This document shows positions 8,616-18,187 of a stretch of 32,167 bases of DNA, in pieces (the first letter of the stretch is position 1; every line of letters starts with the position of its first letter). Source of the stretch: Limnobaculum eriocheiris (lineage in GTDB: Bacteria; Pseudomonadota; Gammaproteobacteria; Enterobacterales; Enterobacteriaceae); assembly GCF_021010575.1 (NCBI RefSeq), contig NZ_JAJNAG010000039.1, positions 1 through 32,167 on the forward strand, given 5' to 3'. Position numbers and translations under genes: made by a program. Below the pieces are notes generated by a model. That model did no database searches. It had not been told where the DNA came from and saw nothing but the letters and a program-made list of their open reading frames with translations.

Positions 8616-10178
8616 TTGATCCCGGACGTATCGAAAGCGCTATCCTGGCTGGAAGCGCACCCTCAGGCTCTAAATGGTATTCAACGTGGTATTGAACGTG
8701 AAACCCTTCGTATAACTCCAGACGGCCATCTGGCGACGACTCCGCACCCTAAATCTTTAGGGTCGGCATTGACGCATAGCTGGATAACTACAGACTTTGC
8801 AGAGGCATTGCTCGAATTTATTACGCCGGTGGACGGAAATGTCGATCACCTGCTGGCTTTTCTGCGTGACATTCACCGCCACGTGAGTCGCGATTTGGGT
8901 TCTGAACTGATGTGGCCATTAAGTATGCCGTGCTTTATCAGTTCAGAAGACAAAATTGAGTTAGCTCAGTATGGCACTTCAAATGTCGGCCGTTTTAAAA
9001 CTCTGTATCGTGAGGGTCTGAAAAATCGCTATGGCGCATTAATGCAGACTATTTCCGGCGTTCATTATAATTTCTCTTTGCCATTAGAGTTTTGGCAGGC
9101 GAGGGAAGGAATCACTGATGCTGAAAGCGGTAAAGAGAAAATTTCAGAAGGGTATTTCCGCCTGATCCGTAACTATTACCGCTATGGTTGGGTGATCCCT
9201 TATCTGTTTGGAGCATCCCCGGCGCTTTGCTCCTCTTTTATTAAAGGCCGTGAAAACAAAATGCCTTTTGAGAAGCTAAAGAGCGGAGCCTGTTATTTAC
9301 CTTATGCCACCTCATTACGCATGAGTGACCTGGGATATACCAATACTGCTCAAAGTAATCTCGGCATTACCTTTAATAATCTGACCACTTATGTGGAAGG
9401 ACTGAAAAAAGCCATTTCTATTCCAGCCGAACAATTTGAACATTTGGATGAGAAAAAGAATGGTCACTATCAGCAGCTCAATAGCAATGTTCTGCAAATA
9501 GAAAATGAATTTTATGCGCCGATCCGACCGAAGCGCGTTACGCGCAAAGGTGAATCGCCATCCGATGCACTATTGCGTGGCGGTGTGGAATATATTGAAG
9601 TCAGAGCGCTGGATATCAACCCGTTTTCACCAATTGGTATTGATGCCGATCAGGCGCGTTTCCTCGATCTGTTCCTGATTTGGTGTACGCTGGCAGATGC
9701 GCCAGAAATGAGCAGTGAAGAACTTCAATGTACTCGCCATAACTGGAACCGGGTTATTCTGGAAGGGCGTAAACCGGGGCAGACTATTGGTATTGGTTGT
9801 GATACTGCTCGTCAACCGCTGGAAGTGGTAGGTAAATTGCTGTTTGCAGATTTACTGCGGGTTGCCGAAGTATTGGATGGCTCAAATAAAAATTCGCAAT
9901 ATCAGGATGTATGCAATAAATTAATATCAGCCTTTGAAGATCCTGAACTGACCTTCTCCGGCAGAATGCTACAGGCCATTAAAGATGTTGGTATTGGCAG
10001 CTTTGGTTTGGCTCTGGCGGAACAGTATCGTCAAATGTTGCAGTCAGAACCGTTAAGCGTATTAACGGAAGATGCGATGGAATCTGAACGTGTCGCTTCT
10101 CTTCGTCGTCAGCAAGAGATGGAGCAGCAGGATAGGATAAGTTTTGATCAATATCTGACTGAACAAAACCAGCGCTAA
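8616..10178 (+). CDS. gshA: Glutamate--cysteine ligase
   Basis: 520 residues (518 in E. coli). It joins glutamate to cysteine with ATP, the first and rate-limiting step of glutathione synthesis, in the cytosol. The whole length aligns with the proteobacterial type 1 enzyme: [12 protein letters not shown] near the N-terminus, [23 protein letters not shown] and [16 protein letters not shown]. The start is TTG, with GGGAGG at 8605-8610 just ahead. As I recall, E. coli gshA also starts with TTG, so the weak codon looks conserved and may limit output. micA and luxS follow. Confidence 0.96.
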   Translation: MIPDVSKALSWLEAHPQALNGIQRGIERETLRITPDGHLATTPHPKSLGSALTHSWITTDFAEALLEFITPVDGNVDHLLAFLRDIHRHVSRDLGSELMWPLSMPCFISSEDKIELAQYGTSNVGRFKTLYREGLKNRYGALMQTISGVHYNFSLPLEFWQAREGITDAESGKEKISEGYFRLIRNYYRYGWVIPYLFGASPALCSSFIKGRENKMPFEKLKSGACYLPYATSLRMSDLGYTNTAQSNLGITFNNLTTYVEGLKKAISIPAEQFEHLDEKKNGHYQQLNSNVLQIENEFYAPIRPKRVTRKGESPSDALLRGGVEYIEVRALDINPFSPIGIDADQARFLDLFLIWCTLADAPEMSSEELQCTRHNWNRVILEGRKPGQTIGIGCDTARQPLEVVGKLLFADLLRVAEVLDGSNKNSQYQDVCNKLISAFEDPELTFSGRMLQAIKDVGIGSFGLALAEQYRQMLQSEPLSVLTEDAMESERVASLRRQQEMEQQDRISFDQYLTEQNQR

Positions 10179-10184
10179 CTGGAT

Positions 10185-10213
10185 AAAAGAAAGGCCACAT
10201 ATCTAGTGGCCTT
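10185..10213 (-). terminator. Terminator stem of micA (may also stop gshA)
   Basis: Perfect arms AAGGCCAC and GTGGCCTT around a 7-base loop. On the minus strand the stem is followed by TCTTTT, giving the 3' end of MicA. On the plus strand it lies 12 bases after the gshA stop but is followed by ATAAAC, so it would be a weak gshA terminator. Confidence 0.75.
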
Positions 10214-10254
10214 ATAAACATCTCATAAAAGGGATGATAATAACGAGTGTTCTT
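10185..10254 (-). ncRNA. micA: MicA small RNA (Hfq-dependent, represses ompA)
   Basis: The minus strand between gshA and luxS carries an RNA of about 70 nt whose layout matches E. coli MicA (72 nt), which lies at the same locus. A CTCGTTATTATCATCCC segment corresponds to the MicA region that pairs with the ompA ribosome site. A GAGATG segment follows, then a GGCCAC/GTGGCC terminator stem ending in TTTCTTTT, as in MicA. The 5' end is estimated at 10252-10256 from the promoter. MicA is a sigma-E-dependent repressor of outer-membrane protein synthesis. The comparison is from memory of the E. coli sequence; the seed has three extra bases relative to what I recall. Confidence 0.82.
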
Positions 10255-10262
10255 GTAATTAG

Positions 10263-10291
10263 TAGGACTCACGTTTTCAAGAAAGGTTTCC
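10263..10291 (-). promoter_or_regulatory. Sigma-E-type promoter of micA
   Basis: On the minus strand GGAAACC (10291-10285) and GTCCTA (10268-10263) are separated by 16 bases, close to the sigma-E consensus GGAACTT and GTCTAA. Transcription would begin 7 to 9 bases further on, at the 5' end expected for MicA. MicA is a sigma-E regulon member in E. coli. Confidence 0.6.
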
Positions 10292-10332
10292 TGTTTAAGT
10301 AAAAAAAGTTATTTTTTTATAAGGTGACGAAA

Positions 10333-10848
10333 ATGCCATTGTTAGATAGTTTTACCGTTGACCATACCCGTATGGCTGCACCCGCTGTTCGGGTTGCAAA
10401 AACAATGCAAACTCCCCATGGAGATACCATTACGGTGTTTGATTTACGTTTCTGTCGCCCGAACAGGGAAATTCTGCCGGAAAAGGGCATCCATACTCTG
10501 GAGCATCTGTTTGCCGGATTTATGCGAGACCATCTGAACGGTAACGGCGTTGAGATTATCGATATCTCTCCAATGGGGTGCCGTACCGGATTTTATATGA
10601 GTCTGATTGGCCAACCAGAAGAAGGCCGGGTAGCTAAAGCCTGGGAAGCCGCCATGGCTGATATTCTTAAAGTGCAGGATCAAAAAAAGATTCCTGAACT
10701 GAATGAATTCCAGTGTGGTACCTATGAAATGCATTCATTGAAAGAAGCCCATGATATTGCCCGCCATATTATTGACAGCGGTATTCGGGTGAATCACAAC
10801 GATGAGCTGGCATTACCGGCAGAGAAATTATCCGAGTTACATCTGTAA
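10333..10848 (+). CDS. luxS: S-ribosylhomocysteine lyase (autoinducer-2 synthesis)
   Basis: 171 residues, exactly the E. coli length, when started at the ATG at 10333. AAGGTG at 10321-10326 is its ribosome site, so the in-frame GTG at 10324 is part of that site and not a start. LuxS splits S-ribosylhomocysteine into homocysteine and DPD, the precursor of autoinducer-2, recycling the by-product of methylation. The metal ligands are visible: His54 and His58 in HTLEH and Cys128 in CGTYEMH. It is a single gene with its own terminator. Confidence 0.97.
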   Translation: MPLLDSFTVDHTRMAAPAVRVAKTMQTPHGDTITVFDLRFCRPNREILPEKGIHTLEHLFAGFMRDHLNGNGVEIIDISPMGCRTGFYMSLIGQPEEGRVAKAWEAAMADILKVQDQKKIPELNEFQCGTYEMHSLKEAHDIARHIIDSGIRVNHNDELALPAEKLSELHL

Positions 10849-10877
10849 TTTAGTTATCTGTTGTTAATCTGTTAAAT

Positions 10878-10939
10878 AACAAAACCCGCCTTATGAATTG
10901 ACCCCTTAAAATTGGGCAGTTTTCTTAGCGGGTTTTGTT
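10878..10939 (+). terminator. luxS terminator with an enlarged loop
   Basis: Perfect 12-base arms AACAAAACCCGC and GCGGGTTTTGTT are followed by TTTAT. The loop is 38 bases long, unusually large for an intrinsic terminator; see the insert at 10894-10923. On the minus strand the stem begins about 25 bases after the yfjD stop, so it may serve both genes. Confidence 0.65.
10894..10923. repeat. 30-base insert flanked by CTTA, IS-end-like
   Basis: The loop of the luxS terminator reads CTTA, 30 bases, CTTA. Without the insert and one copy of CTTA the structure would be a compact CCCGC-CTTA-GCGGG terminator. The insert begins TGAATTGACCCC and ends TTGGGCAGTTTT, which resembles terminal repeats of IS3-family (IS150-like) elements as I remember them. 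A 4-base duplication would fit that family. Confidence 0.45.
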
Positions 10940-10963
10940 TTATCAGTCATCTGCCGATATTTA

Positions 10964-12259
10964 TTATTTCTTTTTCAGGTTCTTTGCCGGAGGTTCACCG
11001 TTAAGTGGGCGAATCAGCACCTGCTTAATCATATTATTATTCACTTCGACAATATCAACAGAGTAGTTTTTGAAGTCAACGTGAGTGCCTGCTACCGGAA
11101 TATCTTCAAAATGTTCCAACAGCAGTCCGTTAATAGTCTTGGCTGTGGAAGTCGGCAGGTGCCAGCCAAAAGCTTTATTTAGTTCGCGGATGCTGGTACT
11201 ACCGTCAATGTAAACCGAGCCGTCTGCCTGAGGTACCACTTCTTCTGCCAGAGAAGGAGACATAGACGTGGTGAAGTCACCGACGATTTCTTCAAGAATG
11301 TCTTCCACACTAACCAATCCCTGAATATCGCCGTATTCATCAACGATGATGCCGACTTTTTCCCTATTGCGCTGGAATTTAACCAACTGCACATTCAGCG
11401 GTGTGCCTTCCGGAATAAAGTAAATTTTGTCCGCTGCCCGTAACATGGTCTCTTTATTAAACTCACTTTTTTCCATCATCAAACGATAGGCTTCGCGAAC
11501 CCGTAACATGCCGATGGCATCATCCAGTGTATCGCGATACAGCACAATACGACCATGAGGGGAGTGGGTGAGTTGTTTCAGGATATCTTTCCATTCATCA
11601 TTGACGTTGATGCCGACAATTTCATGGCGTGGAACCATGATGTCATCAACGTTGACGACTTCTAAATCCAGTACGGATAACAGCATGCTTTGATAGCGAT
11701 GAGAAATCAGCGGGTTTGAAGCATTTACAATAGTACGCAGTTCATCTTTACTGACAGCATCGCTGCCTTTAACGTCGGAACGCAAACCAAACAGATGCAT
11801 AATCAGGCGGGTTATACTATTAAGTAACCAGACCAGTGGTGCCATGATTTTTTGCAGTGGCTTAAGCAGAAAGCTGCTGGGAAATGCCACTCGTTCAGGA
11901 TAGAGTGCCGCAATGGTTTTTGGCAAAACTTCTGCAAACACCAGAATAATAAAAGTCAGAATACCGGTGGCAATGGCGACACCCAGGTCGCCATAGAGGC
12001 GGATACCAATAACGGTAGCCAGAGAAGAGGCCAGAATATTAACCAGATTGTTGCCAATTAAAACCAGGCTAATTAAACGGTCTGGGCGCTGTAGTAGTTT
12101 TTCTACACGTCGCGCCTGACGGTTACCTTTGCTGGCAAGGTGGCGAAGCCGGTAGCGGTTCAGCGTCATCATTCCCGTTTCCGAGGCTGAGAAATAGGCT
12201 GAAATCAGCACCATGATAATCAAAATGATAATTAGGGTACCGGTTGATACGTCGTCCAC
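10964..12259 (-). CDS. yfjD: CNNM/CorC-type membrane protein YfjD (cation efflux-like)
   Basis: 431 residues (about 420 to 430 in E. coli YfjD). Domains in order: a DUF21/CNNM membrane domain (about 1-190, with SAYFSASETGMMTLNRYR, SLVLIGNNLVNI and FAEVLPKTIAALYPE), two CBS repeats (about 205-335, with DIMVPRHEIVGI and DEYGDIQGLVSVEDILEEIVGD), and a C-terminal CorC_HlyC transporter-associated domain. The family is linked to magnesium or cobalt efflux; the exact substrate of YfjD is unproven. The start is GTG at 12259 with GAGGAT ahead. ypjD lies upstream on the same strand, so the two probably form an operon, as in E. coli. Confidence 0.93.
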   Translation of the reverse strand: MDDVSTGTLIIILIIMVLISAYFSASETGMMTLNRYRLRHLASKGNRQARRVEKLLQRPDRLISLVLIGNNLVNILASSLATVIGIRLYGDLGVAIATGILTFIILVFAEVLPKTIAALYPERVAFPSSFLLKPLQKIMAPLVWLLNSITRLIMHLFGLRSDVKGSDAVSKDELRTIVNASNPLISHRYQSMLLSVLDLEVVNVDDIMVPRHEIVGINVNDEWKDILKQLTHSPHGRIVLYRDTLDDAIGMLRVREAYRLMMEKSEFNKETMLRAADKIYFIPEGTPLNVQLVKFQRNREKVGIIVDEYGDIQGLVSVEDILEEIVGDFTTSMSPSLAEEVVPQADGSVYIDGSTSIRELNKAFGWHLPTSTAKTINGLLLEHFEDIPVAGTHVDFKNYSVDIVEVNNNMIKQVLIRPLNGEPPAKNLKKK

Positions 12260-12324
12260 CGATAAATATCCTCAGTTATGATGAGTTACACGATTAGTTT
12301 ATAAACAGCACTGATGAAAAGCTG

Positions 12325-13116
12325 TTAATGAGCCAAAAGTTCCTGAATCAGTCGACTGCCAAAATATCCCATGGTCAGTAAAAATGCACCGCTCAGGCTA
12401 AACCATACTACTTTACGACCGCGCCAGCCTTTACTGTAGTGGCCCCAGAGTAGCACCAGATAAACCAGCCATGCCAGGGTTGACAGCGTGGTTTTATGTA
12501 CATTCTCCCGGCCAAGCAGGTTATCCAGATAAAGTACGCCGCTCAGTAAAGTAAGAGTCAGCAGAATAACGCCAACCTGAGTAATATGAAAACATTTGCG
12601 TTCAATAGACAACAGTGGTGGCATATCCGGGCTGAAGGAGAGTTTTTTATTCTTCAGTCGATAATCAATCCAGGCGATTTGAATAGCATAAAGCGCCGCA
12701 ATAATCAGCGTAGCATAAGAGAACAGTGCTAAGACAATATGCACCAGTAGCGTTGGGCTATCTTCCAGATGGGTAATAAATTCCCAGGGAGTAAAACTGG
12801 CCAGCGCCAGATTGATGATGGCAAAACTGTAAACAATGGGAAGCAGTATCCAACCGCGATCTTTAGAAGCCACAAATGTCATGATGGCGCTGATCAACAG
12901 GCTGGTGCCTGAAGCGATATTAAGTAAACTCAGATTTTGGCCATAGTCGACATCAAAAATACGCTGTTGAAGAGCGATTCCGTGGAAAAAGATCGCAATA
13001 ATGGCCGATATCAGCGTCCAGCGACGATGAATGCCTTTTTTTCTTAACAGACTGGGGATAATCAACCCAAGGCTAGTCAGATATGCGATCAGTGATAATA
13101 TGGCGAAAACAGGCAT
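12325..13116 (-). CDS. ypjD: Inner-membrane protein YpjD (cytochrome c assembly-like, CcsA/HemX type)
   Basis: 263 residues from the start MPVFAILSLIAY at 13116, which is exactly the E. coli YpjD length. The open frame continues upstream to 13197, and alternative ATGs lie at 13122 and 13134; none has a clear ribosome site, so the start is uncertain. About eight membrane segments are seen, with the WGHYSKGWRGRKVVWF block and conserved histidines (LVHIVLALFSYATL) of the CcsA/HemX superfamily, which handle haem or affect haem synthesis. Its own function is not established. It is divergent from ffh and upstream of yfjD. Confidence 0.88.
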   Translation of the reverse strand: MPVFAILSLIAYLTSLGLIIPSLLRKKGIHRRWTLISAIIAIFFHGIALQQRIFDVDYGQNLSLLNIASGTSLLISAIMTFVASKDRGWILLPIVYSFAIINLALASFTPWEFITHLEDSPTLLVHIVLALFSYATLIIAALYAIQIAWIDYRLKNKKLSFSPDMPPLLSIERKCFHITQVGVILLTLTLLSGVLYLDNLLGRENVHKTTLSTLAWLVYLVLLWGHYSKGWRGRKVVWFSLSGAFLLTMGYFGSRLIQELLAH

Positions 13117-13210
13117 AATCATTAATGTTTGCATAAACCATGGAAAAAAGTGTAACCAGTATAACGTTAGTGGCGATTCCCTCCAATCAATTCTCAATAA
13201 GTATCGGTAA

Positions 13211-13238
13211 CTGACCTGAGTATTGTTCGTGTTATACT
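13211..13238 (+). promoter_or_regulatory. Candidate sigma-70 promoter of ffh
   Basis: CTGACC at 13211-13216 and TATACT at 13233-13238 are separated by 16 bases. Transcription would begin near 13245, about 50 bases before the ffh start. The position in the ypjD/ffh divergent region fits. Confidence 0.5.
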
Positions 13239-13294
13239 TGCTAAAATTTTATTTTACCGCTGTCGCGGATTACCATCATGTTGGGCATAAGACG

Positions 13295-14653
13295 ATGTTT
13301 GAAAACTTAACCGATAGATTATCGCGCACGCTGCGCAACATCAGTGGTCGTGGGCGACTGACTGAAGAAAATATTAAAGACACATTGCGTGAAGTCCGTA
13401 TGGCGCTGTTAGAGGCGGATGTCGCCTTACCGGTGGTTCGCGATTTCATTAATAAAGTAAAAGAGAGCGCTGTCGGGCAGGAAGTTAATAAGAGCCTGAC
13501 CCCAGGGCAAGAGTTCGTCAAAATAGTTCGTAACGAACTGGTTGCTGCGATGGGGGAGGAAAATAATAGCCTTAACCTGGCCGCTCAACCACCGGCAGTC
13601 ATCTTGATGGCGGGTTTGCAGGGGGCAGGTAAAACCACCAGCGTCGCCAAACTGGCCAAGTTCCTGAAAGAAAAACAGAAGAAAAAAGTACTGGTAGTTT
13701 CTGCCGACGTCTATCGTCCGGCGGCAATCCGTCAGTTAGAAACCTTGTCGGAAGCTATCAGCGTTGATTTTTTCCCGTCTGATGCTCAGGAAAAACCGGT
13801 TGATATCGTTAACAATGCTTTAAAACAGGCTAAACTCAAATTCTATGACGTTCTGATTGTCGATACCGCCGGGCGCTTACACGTAGATGAAGCGATGATG
13901 GACGAAATCAAACAGGTTCATGCCGCTATTAATCCGGTAGAAACGCTGTTTGTGGTGGATGCCATGACCGGTCAGGATGCGGCAAATACGGCGAAAGCTT
14001 TTAATGAAGCGCTGCCGTTAACCGGTGTGGTACTGACCAAGGTAGATGGTGATGCACGTGGTGGTGCGGCGCTTTCTATTCGTCATATTACTGGTAAGCC
14101 GATTAAGTTCCTGGGTATTGGTGAGAAGACCGAGGCGCTGGAGCCTTTCCATCCGGATCGCGTCGCATCGCGTATTCTTGGCATGGGCGATATGCTCTCC
14201 CTGATCGAAGATCTTGAGAGTAAAGTTGACCGTGAACAAGCGGAAAAGCTGGCGAATAAACTGAAGAAAGGTGATGGTTTTGATCTGACCGATTTCCTTG
14301 ACCAGCTTAAGCAAATGCGCAATATGGGCGGAATGGCCAGCATGATGAGCAAACTGCCAGGCGCAGGCCAGATCCCGGATAACGTCAAAGCGCAGATGGA
14401 TGATAAATTGTTGGTGCGCATGGAGGCGATCATTAACTCCATGACACTAAAAGAACGCGCCAGTCCGGAAATCATCAAAGGTTCGCGTAAGCGTCGTATT
14501 GCCGTGGGCTCAGGTATGCAAGTGCAGGACGTTAACCGCCTGCTAAAGCAATTTGATGATATGCAGCGCATGATGAAAAAGATGAAAAAAGGTGGATTAG
14601 CCAAAATGATGCGCGGTATGAAAGGTATGATGCCACCGGGCATGATGCGTTAA
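13295..14653 (+). CDS. ffh: Signal recognition particle protein Ffh (SRP54)
   Basis: 452 residues (453 in E. coli). Ffh binds 4.5S RNA and signal sequences of nascent inner-membrane proteins and docks with FtsY. Domains: N (about 1-85), G (about 100-295, with GLQGAGKTT at 107-115, DTAGR and TKVDGDARGG) and the methionine-rich M domain, with MRNMGGMASMM and the C-terminal MKKMKKGG and MRGMKGMMPPG repeats. The open frame extends upstream to 13223, but MFENLTDRLSRTLRNI is the family N-terminus, so the ATG at 13295 is chosen. In E. coli rpsP follows directly; here murR starts 43 bases after the stop with no terminator between. Confidence 0.97.
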   Translation: MFENLTDRLSRTLRNISGRGRLTEENIKDTLREVRMALLEADVALPVVRDFINKVKESAVGQEVNKSLTPGQEFVKIVRNELVAAMGEENNSLNLAAQPPAVILMAGLQGAGKTTSVAKLAKFLKEKQKKKVLVVSADVYRPAAIRQLETLSEAISVDFFPSDAQEKPVDIVNNALKQAKLKFYDVLIVDTAGRLHVDEAMMDEIKQVHAAINPVETLFVVDAMTGQDAANTAKAFNEALPLTGVVLTKVDGDARGGAALSIRHITGKPIKFLGIGEKTEALEPFHPDRVASRILGMGDMLSLIEDLESKVDREQAEKLANKLKKGDGFDLTDFLDQLKQMRNMGGMASMMSKLPGAGQIPDNVKAQMDDKLLVRMEAIINSMTLKERASPEIIKGSRKRRIAVGSGMQVQDVNRLLKQFDDMQRMMKKMKKGGLAKMMRGMKGMMPPGMMR

Positions 14654-14696
14654 TTGAGCATATTGTATTGATAGTTCCATGGGGGAGATGAGATAA

Positions 14697-15557
14697 ATGG
14701 CGTGTTTAGCTGTGATAGCCACTAATCTGGCTCAGTTTCCCCCAATGGAAAAAAAGATTGCTGAATATATACTGGAAAACCCCAAAAAAATAAAAGAGTT
14801 GTCATCTCAGGAACTGGCGACAATTTTAAGTATCAGTCAGTCAGGGGTGGTCAAATTCACTCAAAAACTGGGTTTTAAAGGCTATAGCGCGTTTAAACTG
14901 GCCATTAGCGAAGAGTTAGGGCGCAGTGAGGTAGTCGCCAGCAAATCGGCATTGCATTTGCACAATGAAATTACCGGGGATGATACCCTGCTTGAAATTG
15001 CCGGTAAGTTACTGTTAGAAAAGCAAAGCGCGCTGCATGAAACCATGAATGCTTTGCAACCACAGATATTTGAGCAAGTGGTTGAGCAGATTTTCAATGC
15101 CAAAAAAGTACATATTACCGGCGTTGGTGGTTCGGCGTTAATTGCGAAAGATCTTACCTATAAATTATTAAAAATTGGTATTCCCGCCTTTTCTGAAATG
15201 GACAGTCATGTTCAGCTAACGATTGCCCAAACCCTGGGACCGGATGATGTTCAAATCGCCGTTTCATATTCCGGAATGCGTCGTGAAGTGGTTCTGGCGG
15301 CAGAAGTTGCTAAAAAGCAGGGTGCTAAACTGGTGACAATTACCAGTTTAAAAAGCAATCCACTCAAAGATCTGGCAGATTATGTGCTTCATTCTGTAGC
15401 AGATGAAAGCCAGTGGCGCAGTTCTTCTATCTCTTCCCGTACCGCTCAAAATGCGATTACCGATCTGTTATTTATGGGATTGGTTCAACACAATCAGGAA
15501 CATGCTAACGCACTGATTCAACAAAGCCGTGAATTAGTGAATAAAATTAGTTTGTAA
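14697..15557 (+). CDS. murR: RpiR-family transcriptional regulator, MurR-like
   Basis: 286 residues (285 in E. coli MurR). It has an N-terminal helix-turn-helix domain (about 1-77, with SSQELATILSISQSGVVKFTQKLGFKGYSAFK) and a C-terminal SIS sugar-isomerase fold (about 120-260, with VGGSALIAKDLTYKL and SYSGMRREVVLAAE) that binds a sugar phosphate. E. coli MurR represses murQP and is relieved by MurNAc 6-phosphate. The WRSSSISSRTAQNAITDLLFMGLVQ block is shared with MurR. GGGGGAG is the ribosome site. In E. coli it is divergent from murQ; here it lies upstream in the same direction, right after ffh, and shows no promoter of its own. Confidence 0.85.
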   Translation: MACLAVIATNLAQFPPMEKKIAEYILENPKKIKELSSQELATILSISQSGVVKFTQKLGFKGYSAFKLAISEELGRSEVVASKSALHLHNEITGDDTLLEIAGKLLLEKQSALHETMNALQPQIFEQVVEQIFNAKKVHITGVGGSALIAKDLTYKLLKIGIPAFSEMDSHVQLTIAQTLGPDDVQIAVSYSGMRREVVLAAEVAKKQGAKLVTITSLKSNPLKDLADYVLHSVADESQWRSSSISSRTAQNAITDLLFMGLVQHNQEHANALIQQSRELVNKISL

Positions 15558-15599
15558 TCATTTCTCCGCTTAATTCTTCTCTGGTTTAGCTATTGTTCA

Positions 15600-15621
15600 A
15601 TATGCGATTTCTATCACATAT
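15600..15621. promoter_or_regulatory. CRP (cAMP receptor protein) binding site upstream of murQ
   Basis: TGCGA and TCACA half-sites with a 6-base spacer lie in a 22-base sequence whose outer bases are also symmetric (ATATG...CATAT). It is one base off the ideal TGTGA half-site. A weak promoter (TTTATC 15635-15640, TATTAT 15658-15663) would put the site about 60 bases before the start point, a class I geometry. E. coli murQP also needs cAMP-CRP. Confidence 0.7.
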
Positions 15622-15680
15622 TTTCGGTTCTATTTTTATCTCCGCAAAGGAATAATTTATTATTAATTTAATTTTATTTT

Positions 15681-16642
<962 letters not shown>

Positions 16643-16666
16643 CCAGCGCGGAAATGAGAAAAAGAT

Positions 16667-18118
16667 ATGGCTAAAATTACCAGAGAAATGATTGAAGATA
16701 TCGTTGTCGCAATCGGCGGACAGGAAAATATCCTGAAAAGCGGCAATTGCATGACAAGATTGCGACTAACACTGAAAGATAATCAGGTGGTTGATAAAAA
16801 TCGCCTCAAAGTCATTCCTGGCGTAATGGGGGTGGTAGAGAGCGATAATCAACTGCAAATTATTGTAGGGCCGGGAAAAGCACAGGCAGCGGCAGAGCTG
16901 GTTAATGCTCTCCTGTCAGAACAGCCGGAAAAGGTGGTTAAACCTGCTGGTGAAACGCAACTAAAAAATATTGCCTCTTCGAAAAAGAAAGAGATGAAGT
17001 CTAAGCAGAATAGTGCGATTCACCATTTTTTAACTAAGTTTGCCACTATCTTTACGCCACTGATCCCCGGGTTTATTGCTGCTGGCCTGTTATTGGGGTT
17101 CGCAACGCTAATAGAACAATCTTACGTTCAGAGTGGTCAGGAAGTGAGTGGTTACCTGCTGCATGTGATCGCTTATATGAAGCTGTTCAGCAAAGGTCTG
17201 TTTGCTTTTCTGAGCATTATGATTGGCTATAACGCCCAGCAGGCTTTTGGTGGCTCAGGAGTAAATGGTGCCATTATTGCTTCTCTGTTTATTCTGGGAT
17301 ATGACCCGAATGCCACTGCCGGAATCTATTCCGGTATGGATAACTTCTTTGGTCTGCATATTGTGCCAAAGGGCAATATTATTGGGGTACTGATTGCGAC
17401 TATTGTGGGGGCTTATGTGGAACGAAGCGTCAGACGTTTTATTCCTGATAATTTGGATATGATCCTCACCTCAACCATCACTTTACTAGTTATGGGCGCG
17501 GTAACCTTCGTGGCGATTATGCCATTCGGTGGCGTTCTGTTTAGTGGTATGTCCTGGCTATTTCTGCATTTAAACGGTAATCCAATTGGTTGCGCGATTC
17601 TGGCCGGTCTGTTCCTGATATCCGTCATGTTTGGTATTCATCAGGGGTTTATTCCGGTCTATTTTGCCCTGATGGATGCCCAGGGTTTTAACTCGCTATT
17701 TCCTATTTTAGCCATGGCGGGCGCCGGGCAGGTGGGTGCTGCATTGGCACTGTATGTTAGATCAGATAAAACTTCATTATTACGTACTCAAATTCGCGGA
17801 GCGATTATTCCAGGTCTGCTGGGCGTGGGGGAACCGCTGATTTACGGTGTTACGCTGCCGCGGGTTAAGCCTTTTGTCACTGCCTGTATTGGTGGTGCTA
17901 TCGGTGGCTTCTTTATCGGTTTGATTGCCTATATGGGGTTACCGGTTGGTTTAAATACGGTATTTGGACCATCCGGACTGGTAGCGATTCCTTTGATGAC
18001 CTCTCATCATGGTATTTTCGCTGGCATTGGCGTGTATACCGCCGGTTTGTTGGTGTCTTATATCGGTGGTTTTGTCGTGACTTATTTCTTTGGCACTAAA
18101 GATATAGATTTATCGTGA
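16667..18118 (+). CDS. murP: PTS system N-acetylmuramic acid transporter, EIIBC
   Basis: 483 residues (474 in E. coli). It imports MurNAc across the inner membrane and phosphorylates it to MurNAc 6-phosphate. The IIB domain (about 1-85) carries the phospho-cysteine Cys28 in [12 protein letters not shown] charged linker (about 85-115) leads to the IIC domain (about 115-480) with about ten membrane segments and the [13 protein letters not shown] and [14 protein letters not shown] motifs of the glucose/sucrose PTS family. It has no IIA domain, so it depends on a separate EIIA such as Crr. It is in one unit with murQ and is followed by a strong terminator stem. Confidence 0.95.
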   Translation: MAKITREMIEDIVVAIGGQENILKSGNCMTRLRLTLKDNQVVDKNRLKVIPGVMGVVESDNQLQIIVGPGKAQAAAELVNALLSEQPEKVVKPAGETQLKNIASSKKKEMKSKQNSAIHHFLTKFATIFTPLIPGFIAAGLLLGFATLIEQSYVQSGQEVSGYLLHVIAYMKLFSKGLFAFLSIMIGYNAQQAFGGSGVNGAIIASLFILGYDPNATAGIYSGMDNFFGLHIVPKGNIIGVLIATIVGAYVERSVRRFIPDNLDMILTSTITLLVMGAVTFVAIMPFGGVLFSGMSWLFLHLNGNPIGCAILAGLFLISVMFGIHQGFIPVYFALMDAQGFNSLFPILAMAGAGQVGAALALYVRSDKTSLLRTQIRGAIIPGLLGVGEPLIYGVTLPRVKPFVTACIGGAIGGFFIGLIAYMGLPVGLNTVFGPSGLVAIPLMTSHHGIFAGIGVYTAGLLVSYIGGFVVTYFFGTKDIDLS

Positions 18119-18136
18119 GATATTTTTAGCAATAGA

Positions 18137-18160
18137 GAAGGGCACCTTTTGGTGCCCTTC
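18137..18160 (+). terminator. Terminator of the murQP operon
   Basis: Perfect 10-base arms GAAGGGCACC and GGTGCCCTTC around TTTT, 18 bases after the murP stop. The tail GTTCTTG is a modest T-run. The convergent M20 peptidase gene ends 28 bases beyond, so the stem may serve both. Confidence 0.8.
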
Positions 18161-18187
18161 GTTCTTGTAATAAATGAAATTTTCTGA

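Noticed and set aside
13117-13197. Upstream extension of ypjD by 27 residues
   Set aside because: The E. coli protein begins at the MPVFA-type start and has exactly the resulting length of 263; the extension has no ribosome site.
14083-14643. A 186-codon open frame on the minus strand inside ffh
   Set aside because: It lies wholly within the well-conserved ffh M and G domains on the opposite strand, with no ribosome site and no recognisable domain.
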